Of a DNA stretch of 64,000 bases, positions 26,523-34,051 are shown piece after piece. Below the pieces are notes generated by a model. The model saw only the letters and a list, made by a program, of their open reading frames with translations. It searched no databases and was not told the origin of the DNA. Positions within the stretch are counted from its first letter, which is position 1. Each line of letters begins with the position of its first letter. The stretch is from Streptomyces qaidamensis (GTDB taxonomy: Bacteria > Actinomycetota > Actinomycetes > Streptomycetales > Streptomycetaceae): NCBI RefSeq assembly GCF_001611795.1, contig NZ_CP015098.1, positions 3,286,001-3,350,000 on the forward strand. Reading direction: 5' to 3'. Both the position numbers and the translations under genes were made by a program.

Positions 26523-27323
26523 TCAGGCGCCCTTGCCCCAGTCCAGCCGGTCGGCGAATCCGGCGGCGGTGAAGGCGGCTTCCAGCGCGTCGCCGCCTTC
26601 GGTGAAGTGGGCCCAGCTGTCGTAGTGGACGGGGACGACGCGGCGGGCACGGAGGATCCGGGCGGCCTCGGCGGCCATGGCGCTGTCCAGGACGATGACC
26701 TGGTTGTCGAAGAGGACGGGGAAGCGGGGCGCACCCGCGAAGAGCACGGCGGTGTCGACGGGGGCGAAGCGGCCGGCGATCTCACGGACCGCGTCGAGCG
26801 AGGCGTTGTCGCCGCTGACGTAGACGGTGGGCAGGCCCTCGCCGGTCAGGACGAAGCCGACGACCTGGCCGGTGAACGGCTCGACCTGCTCGCGGGGGCC
26901 GGGGCCGTGCAGGGCGGGGACGCCGGTCACGGTGACCGTGCCGCCGCCGGGACGGTCCAGCGCGACGGACTCCCAGTCGGCCAGCCCCTTGACCCTGCCC
27001 CCCAGGCTCTCGCGCAGGCGCTCACCGCCGCCGGGCGTGGTCAGGGTCAGGGGTATGCCGGCGAGCAGGGCCCGGCCGGAGGTGTCGAGGTTGTCGGGGT
27101 GTTCGTCGTGGGAGAGCAGCACCACGTCGACGCGGCCGAGGTCGGCGGGGCTGCCGGCGGCGGGCGCGGTCTTGGTCAGGAGCGGGCCCCCGGGCCGGCC
27201 GTAGTCGCCGGGGGCGTCGAAGGTCGGGTCGGTCAGGAAGCGCAGGCCGCCGTACTCGAAGAAGGCGGTCGGGCCGCCGAGAACGCGGACGGGGAAGTCG
27301 GCCGTCACGGGAACAGAAGACAT
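26523..27323 (-). CDS. Metallo-beta-lactamase-fold hydrolase (UlaG/YtnP-like)
   Basis: A 266-residue MBL-fold protein. The first metal-binding motif reads LLSHDEHPDNLD, the HxDxxxxN variant seen in L-ascorbate-6-phosphate lactonase-like proteins, and the later ligands are in GVPALHGPGPREQV, YVSGDNAS and VPVHYDSWAHF. The N-terminal FFEYGGLRFLTDPTFDAPG is typical of the UlaG/RNase Z-like branch. The substrate is unknown. ATG 27323 is chosen because the longer frame runs through the operator region and the divergent gene. It shares that 77-bp region with a CGNR regulator, which probably controls it. Confidence 0.8.
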   Translation of the reverse strand: MSSVPVTADFPVRVLGGPTAFFEYGGLRFLTDPTFDAPGDYGRPGGPLLTKTAPAAGSPADLGRVDVVLLSHDEHPDNLDTSGRALLAGIPLTLTTPGGGERLRESLGGRVKGLADWESVALDRPGGGTVTVTGVPALHGPGPREQVEPFTGQVVGFVLTGEGLPTVYVSGDNASLDAVREIAGRFAPVDTAVLFAGAPRFPVLFDNQVIVLDSAMAAEAARILRARRVVPVHYDSWAHFTEGGDALEAAFTAAGFADRLDWGKGA

Positions 27324-27330
27324 GCAGCAC

Positions 27331-27385
27331 CTCACGGATAGACGCGATCGAACCGTGAGACGACCGTAGCCGCTTCTCACGGATA
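27331..27385. promoter_or_regulatory. Shared operator between MBL-fold and CGNR genes
   Basis: CCGTGAGA (27353-27360) and TCTCACGG (27375-27382) form a perfect inverted repeat with a 14-bp spacer. CTCACGGATA occurs twice in direct orientation (27331-27340 and 27376-27385). Together there are three copies of one half-site in the intergenic region, a likely target of the adjacent CGNR regulator. Confidence 0.6.
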
Positions 27386-27409
27386 CAGGCAAGCCGTACC
27401 ATGAGAAGC

Positions 27410-28003
27410 ATGGAGGAGCCCGTGACCGGACAACCCGCCCCGCCGCCCGCCCAGGGCGAGGAGGAGCACCCCTCCCTGGCCCTCGCCAACACCGCGATCG
27501 CACTGCCCGGCGGGCGCACGCTCGACCTCCTGGGCAGCCCCGCACAGACGAACCACTGGCTGACCGAACGCGGGCTCGCCCCTGTCGACGCCGGCATGCG
27601 GGAGATGTGCGCGGCCCAACTGCGGTCGCTGCGTGAACAGATCAGGTCGCTGTTCGCCGCCCGCGCCGACGGCGTACCCGCCCTGCCCGCGGCGGTGGCA
27701 GCCGTCAACGACGCGATGACCAGGGTTCCGACGGCCCCGCTGCTGCGGTGGGACGACAAGACCGGCCCCTACCGGACCGCCCCCCCCCCCACCACCGCGA
27801 TCGTCGACCTCGCCCTGGCGACCCTCGCCGCCGACGCCGCCGACCTGCTCACCTCCCCCGAGGCCGAGCGCCTGACCGCCTGCGGTTCCCCGCCCTGCAA
27901 CCGCTACCTGCTGCGCCACGGCCGCCGCCACTGGTGCTCCACCCGCTGCGGCGACCGTGCCCGCGCCGCCCGGGCGTACGCCCGCCGCACCGAGCAGCGC
28001 TGA
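27410..28003 (+). CDS. CGNR zinc-finger / ABATE-domain transcriptional regulator
   Basis: A 197-residue protein with the N-terminal ABATE domain (ALANTAIALPGGRTLDLLGS through LREQIRSLFAARADG) and a C-terminal zinc finger CGSPPCNRYLLRHGRRHWCS followed by CGDRARAARAYARR. The family's signature CGNR reads CGDR here. Such proteins are DNA-binding regulators of stress or metabolite genes. It is divergent from the MBL-fold gene and probably represses it through the shared inverted repeat. An ATG at 27401 is an alternative start. The gene contains an 11-C run (27780-27790) encoding part of APPP; the zinc finger lies downstream, so any slippage there would remove it. Confidence 0.8.
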   Translation: MEEPVTGQPAPPPAQGEEEHPSLALANTAIALPGGRTLDLLGSPAQTNHWLTERGLAPVDAGMREMCAAQLRSLREQIRSLFAARADGVPALPAAVAAVNDAMTRVPTAPLLRWDDKTGPYRTAPPPTTAIVDLALATLAADAADLLTSPEAERLTACGSPPCNRYLLRHGRRHWCSTRCGDRARAARAYARRTEQR

Positions 28004-28014
28004 CACCGTCCCGG

Positions 28015-28323
28015 TCATGGCCGGTGCGAACGGCCGAGCCGCTCCCCTCTGCTCTCCGCGACCCTTATGACGTCCCGCAGGGACTCGCTGAGCCGCCGGG
28101 CCAAGTAGTGCAGTTCCGCGCTGGTCACCCGGCGTTCCGCGAGGAGTCCGACGGCGTGCCCGAGCAGCCGGTCCGCCATGTCGATCTGCACGTCCTCGAT
28201 CTCGTCGGCGAGTCGTGAGACGTACCCGGTGCCGTCGCCCACGAGGTAGCACGGCCTGCCGCCGGCACCGGCCCACGGCAGGAGCCGCCCGGCCACCGCG
28301 TGATCGCGCGCTCCGCCGGTCAT
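28015..28323 (-). CDS. Small conserved actinobacterial protein next to an XRE/DUF397 pair
   Basis: A 102-residue soluble protein (starting TGGARDHAVAGRLLPWAG, with CYLVGDGTGYVSRLADEIED and a helical ESLRDVIRVAESRGERL tail). I recognise it as one of the small Streptomyces proteins repeatedly found beside XRE/DUF5753 and DUF397 genes, with no known function. Its ATG overlaps the stop codon of the upstream small gene by four bases (28320-28323), so the two are probably coupled. The C-terminal helices could support dimerisation or binding to the regulator. Confidence 0.65.
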   Translation of the reverse strand: MTGGARDHAVAGRLLPWAGAGGRPCYLVGDGTGYVSRLADEIEDVQIDMADRLLGHAVGLLAERRVTSAELHYLARRLSESLRDVIRVAESRGERLGRSHRP

Positions 28324-28520
28324 GCGCCCGCCTCCGCCATCAGATAAGGGCGCACCAGCCGGTTGTCCTCACCCCGGAGCGGAGGCTCGTCGGAACGGCA
28401 GCAGGCCGCCGGGCATGCGTACGGGCGCGGGGGTGGTGCCGCCGATCGCCGTCGCCTCCCCCGTGGCGGCAAGAAGAAGCAGAGGAACGGTTCCAGGAGC
28501 CGGGCGATGAGGTCTACCAC
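28320..28520 (-). CDS. Small conserved actinobacterial protein, first of a coupled pair
   Basis: A 66-residue protein: hydrophobic N-terminus VDLIARLLEPFLCFFLPPRG, basic Pro/Arg/Cys-rich middle, and C-terminal LRGEDNRLVRPYLMAEAGA. The ending LLRGED...LVRPYL is a pattern I associate with a small Streptomyces family located beside XRE/DUF397 genes. The N-terminus may associate with the membrane. It overlaps the next gene by ATGA and is divergent from the XRE/DUF5753 gene, with a 15-bp palindrome between them. Confidence 0.6.
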   Translation of the reverse strand: MVDLIARLLEPFLCFFLPPRGRRRRSAAPPPRPYACPAACCRSDEPPLRGEDNRLVRPYLMAEAGA

Positions 28521-28568
28521 GTCTGTTTGCCTGCCTTCTCACCTGCGGTGACTGCGTTCTGTACTGAA

Positions 28569-28583
28569 TCACTCACAGAGTGA
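28569..28583. promoter_or_regulatory. Perfect palindrome upstream of the XRE/DUF5753 gene
   Basis: TCACTCACAGAGTGA is a fully symmetric dyad with an odd centre, located between the divergent small-protein pair and the XRE regulator. It is a candidate autoregulatory site for that regulator. Confidence 0.5.
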
Positions 28584-28652
28584 GGCCGGCCCTGGCTACG
28601 CTGCCAGGGGGTGGAGCTTGACATCGGGCTTGTCAAGAAGAGGAGTTGGCCG

Positions 28653-29474
28653 ATGGAGGAACGCCGCATGCTTCGAACACCGCGTCAGAAGTACGGGGAG
28701 GAGATGCGGCTGAGGCGGACCGCCGCCCGCCTCACCCAGGAGGAACTGGGCGACCAGGTGGTGTGCTCGCCCACGCTGATCAGCCATTTCGAGGCGGGCA
28801 GACGCCTCCCCAAGCCGGATGACGCGCAGCGGATCGACCGGGCCCTGGGGACGGACGGGTTCTTCGCGCGGTGGCTGGAGGATCTGGAGTCGCGCTACAC
28901 CGACCATTTCGCGGCGGTGGCCGAGCTGGAGCAACTGGCAGCTCAGATCCAGCAGTTCGCACTCTCCCTGGTTCCCGGAGTGCTTCAGACCGACGGCTAC
29001 GCACGCGCACTGTTCGGGGCCTACCGTCCGAACCACACGCCCGAGGAACTTGACGAGCTCGTTGTCATTCGAACGCAACGCCGCCGAATCCTCGACGGCC
29101 CTGCACAGCCCGTCGTCTGGACGCTGCTCGACGAGGCAGTCCTCCGTCGCCGTGTCGGCGGGCCGCGGGTCATGGCTGAGCAGTTGCACAAGGTGGCGAA
29201 CATGGCTGAGTCGGGACGGTTGCGCCTGCACGTGCTCCCCTACGGCGTGGGGGCGCACGCACTCATGCAGAGCCTGCTCACGCTCATGACCTTCGAGGAC
29301 TCGGCCCCGGTGGCCTACGTGGAGGGCTTCCAGACAGGCAACTTGATGGACGAGCCGGCTCTGGTGAGTGCTTGTCAGACCGCCTACGCTCTGGCGCTGA
29401 GCGACGCATTGTCGCAGCAGGAGTCACTGGCCCTCGTCAGGGCGGCAGCGGAGGAACATGCGCATGATGAATGA
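28653..29474 (+). CDS. XRE-family regulator with DUF5753 domain
   Basis: A 273-residue protein. The N-terminal HTH is YGEEMRLRRTAARLTQEELG and VCSPTLISHFEAGRRLPKPD. The remaining 200 residues are the DUF5753 effector-like domain, with the characteristic SLVPGVLQTDGYARAL, WTLLDEAVLRRRVGGPRVMA and a late TFEDSAPVAYVEGFQTG. GAGGAG ten bases upstream selects ATG 28653 over the GTG at 28611. It overlaps the DUF397 gene by 17 bp, forming the common XRE-DUF397 module. Related pairs influence development and antibiotic production in Streptomyces, but the ligand and targets here are unknown. Confidence 0.85.
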   Translation: MEERRMLRTPRQKYGEEMRLRRTAARLTQEELGDQVVCSPTLISHFEAGRRLPKPDDAQRIDRALGTDGFFARWLEDLESRYTDHFAAVAELEQLAAQIQQFALSLVPGVLQTDGYARALFGAYRPNHTPEELDELVVIRTQRRRILDGPAQPVVWTLLDEAVLRRRVGGPRVMAEQLHKVANMAESGRLRLHVLPYGVGAHALMQSLLTLMTFEDSAPVAYVEGFQTGNLMDEPALVSACQTAYALALSDALSQQESLALVRAAAEEHAHDE

Positions 29475-29670
29475 GCACCTCGCCCTCACAGGTTGGTACA
29501 AGTCCAGCCACAGCGGCGGGGATCAAGGCGAGTGCCTCGAAGTCGGCCCCGGCCACCCCCACGTCCCGGTGCGGGACAGCAAAGCCACCCACATCCCCGC
29601 CCTGGTCTTCTCGCGGAGCGGCTGGGCGGCGTTCGTCACCGCCGTCAAGGACGGGCACATCCGGGGTTAG
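29458..29670 (+). CDS. DUF397 protein, partner of the XRE/DUF5753 regulator
   Basis: A 70-residue DUF397 protein with the full signature LTGWYKSSHSGGDQGECLEV, VPVRDSKATHIPALVFSRSG and WAAFVTAVKDG. GGAGG lies just before ATG 29458; ATG codons at 29464 and 29467 are alternatives. It is translationally linked to the XRE gene by a 17-bp overlap. DUF397 proteins are thought to antagonise or modulate their cognate XRE regulator. Its stop overlaps that of the convergent MerR gene (TTAG at 29667-29670). Confidence 0.85.
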   Translation: MRMMNEHLALTGWYKSSHSGGDQGECLEVGPGHPHVPVRDSKATHIPALVFSRSGWAAFVTAVKDGHIRG

Positions 29671-30062
29671 GCAGGCTGCGTGAGACCCAGGGGCGGGTAG
29701 CTCTCGCCGCCCACGCGTTCGGCCGCCTCGATGTAGTCGGCGAGCGCGTCCCGGGACTGGGCGAGGCTCGCCAGCTGGTCGTCCAGCCGTCGCAGCCGTG
29801 ACCGCATCGCGGCCAGCAACTCGGGGCACCCGACCAGTGTCGGGGCCTCCCCCGTCGCACAGGGAAGCAGGTACGCGATGTCCTCCGAGGACAGGCCCGC
29901 GCCGAGCAGGTGGCGGATCTGCTTCACCCGCAGCAGGGCGCTCTCGTCGTACTCGCGGTAGCCGTTCGCTCCGCGGGCCGGCTCCAGCAGGCCCTGGGAC
30001 TCGTAGTAGCGCAACTGATGGGCGTTGACGCCCGTCCGCCGGCTCAGTTCCCCGATCCGCAT
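29667..30062 (-). CDS. MerR-family transcriptional regulator
   Basis: A 131-residue MerR regulator: RIGELSRRTGVNAHQLRYYE (HTH), GLLEPARGANGYREYDES (wing) and a C-terminal coiled coil from RLRRLDDQLASLAQSRDALA. There is one cysteine in LLPCATGEAP and another in VGCPELLA, but not the metal-binding pattern of MerR/CueR, so the effector is probably organic. ATG 30062 is preferred to the TTG at 30068. It is divergent from an NAD(P)-dependent dehydrogenase/imine reductase-like gene, its likely target. Confidence 0.85.
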   Translation of the reverse strand: MRIGELSRRTGVNAHQLRYYESQGLLEPARGANGYREYDESALLRVKQIRHLLGAGLSSEDIAYLLPCATGEAPTLVGCPELLAAMRSRLRRLDDQLASLAQSRDALADYIEAAERVGGESYPPLGLTQPA

Positions 30063-30074
30063 CGACAACCTCGC

Positions 30075-30106
30075 TTGACCTTCACACCGGTATCAACGTT
30101 GACGAT
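30075..30106 (+). promoter_or_regulatory. Possible MerR-type promoter with long spacer
   Basis: TTGACC (30075-30080) is a good -35 element. The best -10, GACGAT (30101-30106), is 20 bp away, the extended spacing typical of promoters that MerR proteins remodel. TTGA...TCAA forms a dyad across the spacer. Transcription would start at or next to ATG 30113, giving a leaderless mRNA. The -10 is weak, so this is tentative. Confidence 0.35.
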
Positions 30107-30112
30107 GCTGCC

Positions 30113-30997
30113 ATGGACGAAAACACCCCAACACCCGTGACAGTCATCGGACTCGGCCTGATGGGCCAGGCACTCGCCGGGGCGTTCCTGAGGGCCGGGC
30201 ACCCCACGACGGTGTGGAACCGTACGGCCGGCAAGGCCGACGGGTTGGTGGCCGAGGGGGCGCGGGCGGCGGCGACCGTCGGCGACGCTCTCGCGGCCGG
30301 TTCCCTCACCGTCATCTGCGTCACCGACTACCACGCCGTGCACGAGACACTCGGCGCGAGCGGCGTCGAGCTGGGCGGCACGAGGCTGATCAATCTGACA
30401 TCGGGCGACTCGGGCCAGGCCCGGGAGACAGCCCGGTGGGCTGAAGCACGAGGCGCCCGCTACCTGGACGGCGCCATCATGGCCATCCCGTCGACCGTCG
30501 GAACTCCTGACGCGGTGATCCTGCAGAGCGGGGCGCGCTCGGACTTCGACGCGCACGAGCCGGCACTCGGCGCGCTCGGCACCGTCACCTACCTCGGTGC
30601 GGACCACGGGCTGGCGTCGCTGTACGACGCGGCCGGACTGGTCATGATGTGGAGCGTGCTCAACGCCTGGCTCCAGGGCACGGCCCTGCTCAGGACGGCG
30701 GGGGTCGACGCCGGGACGTACGCGCCGTTCGCGCGGCACATCGCCGCCGGCGTCGCCGACTGGCTGCCGGGGTACGCCGAGCAGATCGACCGGGGTTCGT
30801 TCCCGGCCGAGGTGTCGGCGCTGGAGACCGACGCGCGGGCGATGGCGCATCTGATCGAGGAGAGCGAGGCGGTGGGGGTCAACGCCGAGCTGCCGAGGCT
30901 GATCAAGGCGATGGCCGATCGTGCGATCGCCGCCGGGCACGGGAAGGAACAGTACCCGGTGCTGATCGAGGAGTTCGGCAGGCCCGGCACCCGGTGA
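30113..30997 (+). CDS. NAD(P)-binding oxidoreductase, beta-hydroxyacid dehydrogenase / imine reductase-like
   Basis: A 294-residue protein with the N-terminal Rossmann motif VTVIGLGLMGQALAGAFL and WNRTAGKADGL (NADP-type loop with Arg). VTDYHAVHETL and INLTSGDSGQARETARWAEA follow, and YLDGAIMAIPSTVG is the block typical of imine reductases and related 6-phosphogluconate-dehydrogenase-like enzymes. The C-terminal helical domain builds a dimer. Family members reduce imines or oxidise beta-hydroxyacids; which applies here cannot be told. A MerR gene is divergent, 50 bp away. Confidence 0.8.
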   Translation: MDENTPTPVTVIGLGLMGQALAGAFLRAGHPTTVWNRTAGKADGLVAEGARAAATVGDALAAGSLTVICVTDYHAVHETLGASGVELGGTRLINLTSGDSGQARETARWAEARGARYLDGAIMAIPSTVGTPDAVILQSGARSDFDAHEPALGALGTVTYLGADHGLASLYDAAGLVMMWSVLNAWLQGTALLRTAGVDAGTYAPFARHIAAGVADWLPGYAEQIDRGSFPAEVSALETDARAMAHLIEESEAVGVNAELPRLIKAMADRAIAAGHGKEQYPVLIEEFGRPGTR

Positions 30998-31122
30998 TCA
31001 CGCCGTCGGCAGGACCGCGACATCACCCCTGACCGGCACGGGTGCTGTCGCAGACCTGCCGGCCCGGGCGACCGCTGACGGTCCTGGCGAGCGGGATCAC
31101 CCGGTCCGCCCGGGGCCGGGCG

Positions 31123-31926
31123 TCACGCCGACTCGTTCAGCAGCCTGCTCAAGTGCTCACGCCCCGGCCCCAAGAGGTCCGGCAGCGGCGCCGCCTCCTC
31201 GTACCAGCGCTTCTCATACTCCCAGCAGAGCCAGCCGTCCCAGCCGTGGCGGGAGAGGACCTCGACGCATTCGGCCAGGGGCAGCACGCCCGCGCCGAGC
31301 GGCAGGGGGGTGGTGTCCTCGACGGAGGCGATGTCCTTGACCTGGACGTAGCCGAGGTGGGGGGAGAGCGCCGCGTAGGTCTCGGAGGGCTGTTCGCCGC
31401 CGAGCCAGGTGTGCATCACGTCCCAGAGGGCGCCGACCTGGCGGTGGCCGACGAGGCCGAGGATCCGCATCGCGTCGGCGGCGGTGCGGTGCGAGTCATG
31501 GGTTTCGAGGAGGATGCGTACGCCCAGGTCGTTGGCGTGTTCCGCGGCCGTGCCCAGGCGGCGGGCGGCCGTCGCGTCGGCCTCCTCGGGGGTCTGCACG
31601 TCGAGGTCGCCGCCGGGGAAGACCCGGACGTACGGGGCGCCCAGGTCGTGGGCCAGATCGACGAGGGCACGGATCTCGGCCAGGACGGGCTCGTCGTCGC
31701 CCGGCGCGGCGACCTGTGCGTAGCCCGCCAGACCCAGGAGCTCTACGCCCGCTCCCTTGAACTCGGCCGCGACGTCCGCCCGTTCGGCGGGGCCGAGGCC
31801 GGTGTGGACCGGTTCCTCGGGGTGGGTGCGCAGTTCCACGCCGTGGTAGCCGTGCGTGGTCGCGAGGCGCAGGACGTCGGGTAGGGACAGGCCAGGGACA
31901 CCGAGGGTGGAGAACGCCAGCTTCAT
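31123..31926 (-). CDS. Sugar phosphate isomerase/epimerase, TIM-barrel (AP endonuclease family 2-like)
   Basis: A 267-residue xylose-isomerase-like TIM barrel. It starts MKLAFSTLGVPGLSLPDVLR, with GYHGVELRT, YVRVFPGGDLDVQ, the metal-binding glutamate in RILLETHDSHRTA, QVGALWDVMHTW, VQVKDIASV and WLCWEYEKRW. The Glu/Asp/His/Glu metal site of the superfamily looks intact. It may isomerise or dehydrate a sugar or inositol derivative. It follows a MarR-GNAT fusion gene by 11 bp on the same strand, so the two are co-transcribed. Confidence 0.82.
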   Translation of the reverse strand: MKLAFSTLGVPGLSLPDVLRLATTHGYHGVELRTHPEEPVHTGLGPAERADVAAEFKGAGVELLGLAGYAQVAAPGDDEPVLAEIRALVDLAHDLGAPYVRVFPGGDLDVQTPEEADATAARRLGTAAEHANDLGVRILLETHDSHRTAADAMRILGLVGHRQVGALWDVMHTWLGGEQPSETYAALSPHLGYVQVKDIASVEDTTPLPLGAGVLPLAECVEVLSRHGWDGWLCWEYEKRWYEEAAPLPDLLGPGREHLSRLLNESA

Positions 31927-31937
31927 GTGGACGGAAT

Positions 31938-32903
31938 CTACCCGGCACCCCCGCCTGCGACTCCCTTCCGTCCCCCGGGTGTTGCGTGAAGATCCAGTCG
32001 CCAGTCCTGGCCGGTCAGGTCCTGGCCGAAGGAGTGGTGCGGTTTCTCCGCGACCAGGACGAAACCGTGGCGCCGGTAGATGCGGCGGGCCGCGGCGAGG
32101 ACGTCGTTCGTCCACAGGACGACCTCGCGGTAGCCGGCCTCGCGCGCGAAGCCGACGAGCGCCCCGACCAGGCGGTCGCCGATGCCGAGGCCGCGCGCGT
32201 CCGGCTCGACGAGCAGGAGCCGCAGCCGGGCGGCGCCGGGCGCGTCGTCCCGCACGCACATCACGCAGCCCACCGGCCGGCCGTCCAGCTCGGCGATCCA
32301 GGTCCGCTCCAGACGCGGATCGTGGTCCTCGGCGTAGTCGGCGACGATCCTCGCGACCAGGACCTCGTAGTCGGCGTTCCAGCCGTACTCGGCGGCGTAC
32401 AGCGCGGCGTTGCGCTGCACGATCCAGCCGAGGTCGCCGGGGGCCGGCGCGCGCAGGACGACGTCCTCGGGGCCCGGGGCCCGGCCGTCGCCCAGGATCG
32501 TCCGGACGGTCCGCATGGCCTCCGCGAGCCGCGGCCGGTCCTCCGCCCTGACCATGTCCAGCAGCGCCCCGACCGACTGCCGCGCCCGCTCGTCGAGCAG
32601 CGCGGCGGCCTCCCGGCCGGGCACGGTGAGCGTGACGCTGCGGCGGCGCGGGTCCGTCTCGGACGGGCCGCGCTCGACCAGCCCGTCCTCCTCGAACTTG
32701 TTCAGGATGCGCGTCAGGTACCCGGCGTCCAGGTGCAGCTGGGCCCGCAGATCGGCCGCGTCCGTACGGGGTGCGTGCGCCAGCTCGTAGAGGACGCGGG
32801 ACTCGGTGAGGGTGTAGGGGGCGTAGAGCCGGCGGCCGTAGTCGAGGGCTCCGATGACGTTCGTGTAGAAGCGGTTGAACGAGCGGATGTCCTGGACGGT
32901 CAT
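31938..32903 (-). CDS. MarR regulator fused to a GNAT acetyltransferase
   Basis: A 321-residue two-domain protein. Residues 1-150 form a MarR-type winged helix: FNRFYTNVIGALDYGRRLYA, TLTESRVLYELAHAP, DAGYLTRILNKFEEDGLVER and DPRRRSVTLTVPGREA. Residues 160-310 form a GNAT domain with LRLLLVEPDARGLGIGDRLV as the acetyl-CoA-binding R/QxxGxG/A loop and ARRIYRRHGFVLV. The MarR-GNAT fusion is a known actinobacterial architecture, but its substrate is unknown. A TGACTCAGTCA palindrome lies 20 bp upstream, probably autoregulatory. It heads an operon with the TIM-barrel gene. Confidence 0.88.
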   Translation of the reverse strand: MTVQDIRSFNRFYTNVIGALDYGRRLYAPYTLTESRVLYELAHAPRTDAADLRAQLHLDAGYLTRILNKFEEDGLVERGPSETDPRRRSVTLTVPGREAAALLDERARQSVGALLDMVRAEDRPRLAEAMRTVRTILGDGRAPGPEDVVLRAPAPGDLGWIVQRNAALYAAEYGWNADYEVLVARIVADYAEDHDPRLERTWIAELDGRPVGCVMCVRDDAPGAARLRLLLVEPDARGLGIGDRLVGALVGFAREAGYREVVLWTNDVLAAARRIYRRHGFVLVAEKPHHSFGQDLTGQDWRLDLHATPGGRKGVAGGGAG

Positions 32904-32922
32904 GGCGTGGACCTCCGATATT

Positions 32923-32933
32923 TGACTCAGTCA
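32923..32933 (-). promoter_or_regulatory. MarR-type operator
   Basis: TGACTCAGTCA is a perfect palindrome inside TTTGACTCAGTCAGA, 20 bp before the MarR-GNAT start codon. It fits the TTGAC-TCAA style of MarR operators and suggests autoregulation. Confidence 0.55.
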
Positions 32934-33075
32934 GAGATGTCCGTGAACCGAGCCTAGCTCTCCAGGACGGTCGAGACCAGGCACGAGATGATCCGGGCAG
33001 GAGACGGCCGATGAGTTTCCGCGTACTCCGCAGTCAGAAGAAGAGAACCCGACACGAGATACCGAGGAACTCAGG

Positions 33076-33648
33076 ATGCGCACTCTGATCAGCACCGCTT
33101 TCATCTCGCTCGACGGCGTCGTCGAGGCCCCGGGCGGCGAGCCCGGTTACCGGAACTCCGGCTGGACCTTCAAGGACGTCGAGTTCCTTCCCGAGGCGTT
33201 CGAGATCAAGGGCCGGGAGCAGGAGGAGGCCACCGCGATGATGATGGGCCGCACCAGCTATGAGGCGTTCAGTCCGGTGTGGCCCGACATGGAGGAATTC
33301 GCCGACTACAACGTGATGCCGAAGTACGTCGTATCCACCACCCTCACCGAGGACGACCTGGTGTCGAACTGGGGCGAGACGACGATCCTGCGCTCGCTCG
33401 ACGACGTCGCCGCGCTGAAGGAGACCGAGGGCGGCCCGATCATCATTCACGGCAGCGCCTCCCTCAACCAGGCGCTCTCGGACGCGGGCCTGATCGACCG
33501 CTACCACCTGCTCGTCTTTCCGCTCCTGCTGGGTGCGGGCAAGCGGCTCTTCAGCGCCACGGACAAGGACACCCAGAAGCTGCGGCTCGTCGAGCACGAG
33601 GCCTACGCCAACGGGCTGCAGAAGAACGTCTTCGACGTCGTCCGCTGA
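33076..33648 (+). CDS. RibD C-terminal/dihydrofolate reductase-like protein
   Basis: A 190-residue YyaP/YwjB-type member of the DHFR superfamily: TLISTAFISLDGVVEAPGGE at the N-terminus, EATAMMMGRTSYEAFSPVWP, PIIIHGSASLNQALSDAGLI for the NADPH-binding glycine turn, and LLVFPLLLGAGKRLFS. Most such proteins are only annotated as reductases and are not the essential folate enzyme. CACGAG and GGAAC lie upstream of ATG 33076. It is distinct from the 215-residue relative at 25868 and is preceded by the promoter region of the MarR-GNAT operon. Confidence 0.85.
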   Translation: MRTLISTAFISLDGVVEAPGGEPGYRNSGWTFKDVEFLPEAFEIKGREQEEATAMMMGRTSYEAFSPVWPDMEEFADYNVMPKYVVSTTLTEDDLVSNWGETTILRSLDDVAALKETEGGPIIIHGSASLNQALSDAGLIDRYHLLVFPLLLGAGKRLFSATDKDTQKLRLVEHEAYANGLQKNVFDVVR

Positions 33649-34051
33649 CGATGCCGCCGCACACGCCCCGCGGGCCGGCCCGGCGGGTGCGGGATCACGC
33701 GAGGACGGGGAGGTTCAGGCCGAGGACGGGCTGGGCGGCGCGTGCCCGGGCCGGCGCGACCCGGGAGCGACCGGCCCGGTCGGGGCCCCCTGGTCCCTGC
33801 GGGGGCGTGCGGGCCCAAGCAGGGGCGTGCGCGACGAGGCAGGGGCGTGCGGGCCGAAGCAAAGGCGGCGTGCGGGCCCGCGGCACGCCGGCCCAACGCT
33901 CTCAGCTCTCAAGCCACGGCACCCACCCGCCCGACACCAGCCCCGGGGGCGCGGCACACCCAGTGCACATCCCCGGCACCAACCCCGGGCCTCCTCGAAC
34001 CCAGCACCGACACCCCGGCACCGACCGGGAGCCGCCTCACGTCACGGCACC
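33649..34051. other. Gene-free stretch with tandem repeats between convergent genes
   Basis: The 403 bp between two convergent genes have no credible coding frame. It contains three 20-bp tandem repeats at 33801-33860. The rest (33900-34050) is C-rich and rich in CACCCCGG-like runs, with no clear terminator. Confidence 0.45.
33801..33860 (+). repeat. Three 20-bp tandem repeats
   Basis: Units of exactly 20 bp start at 33801, 33821 and 33841, each of the form (A/G)GGGGCGTGCG followed by a GGCC/CGAC core and ending AAGC or AGGC. A degenerate fourth unit follows at 33861. Units 1 and 3 differ at only two positions. The array lies between convergent genes. Confidence 0.7.
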
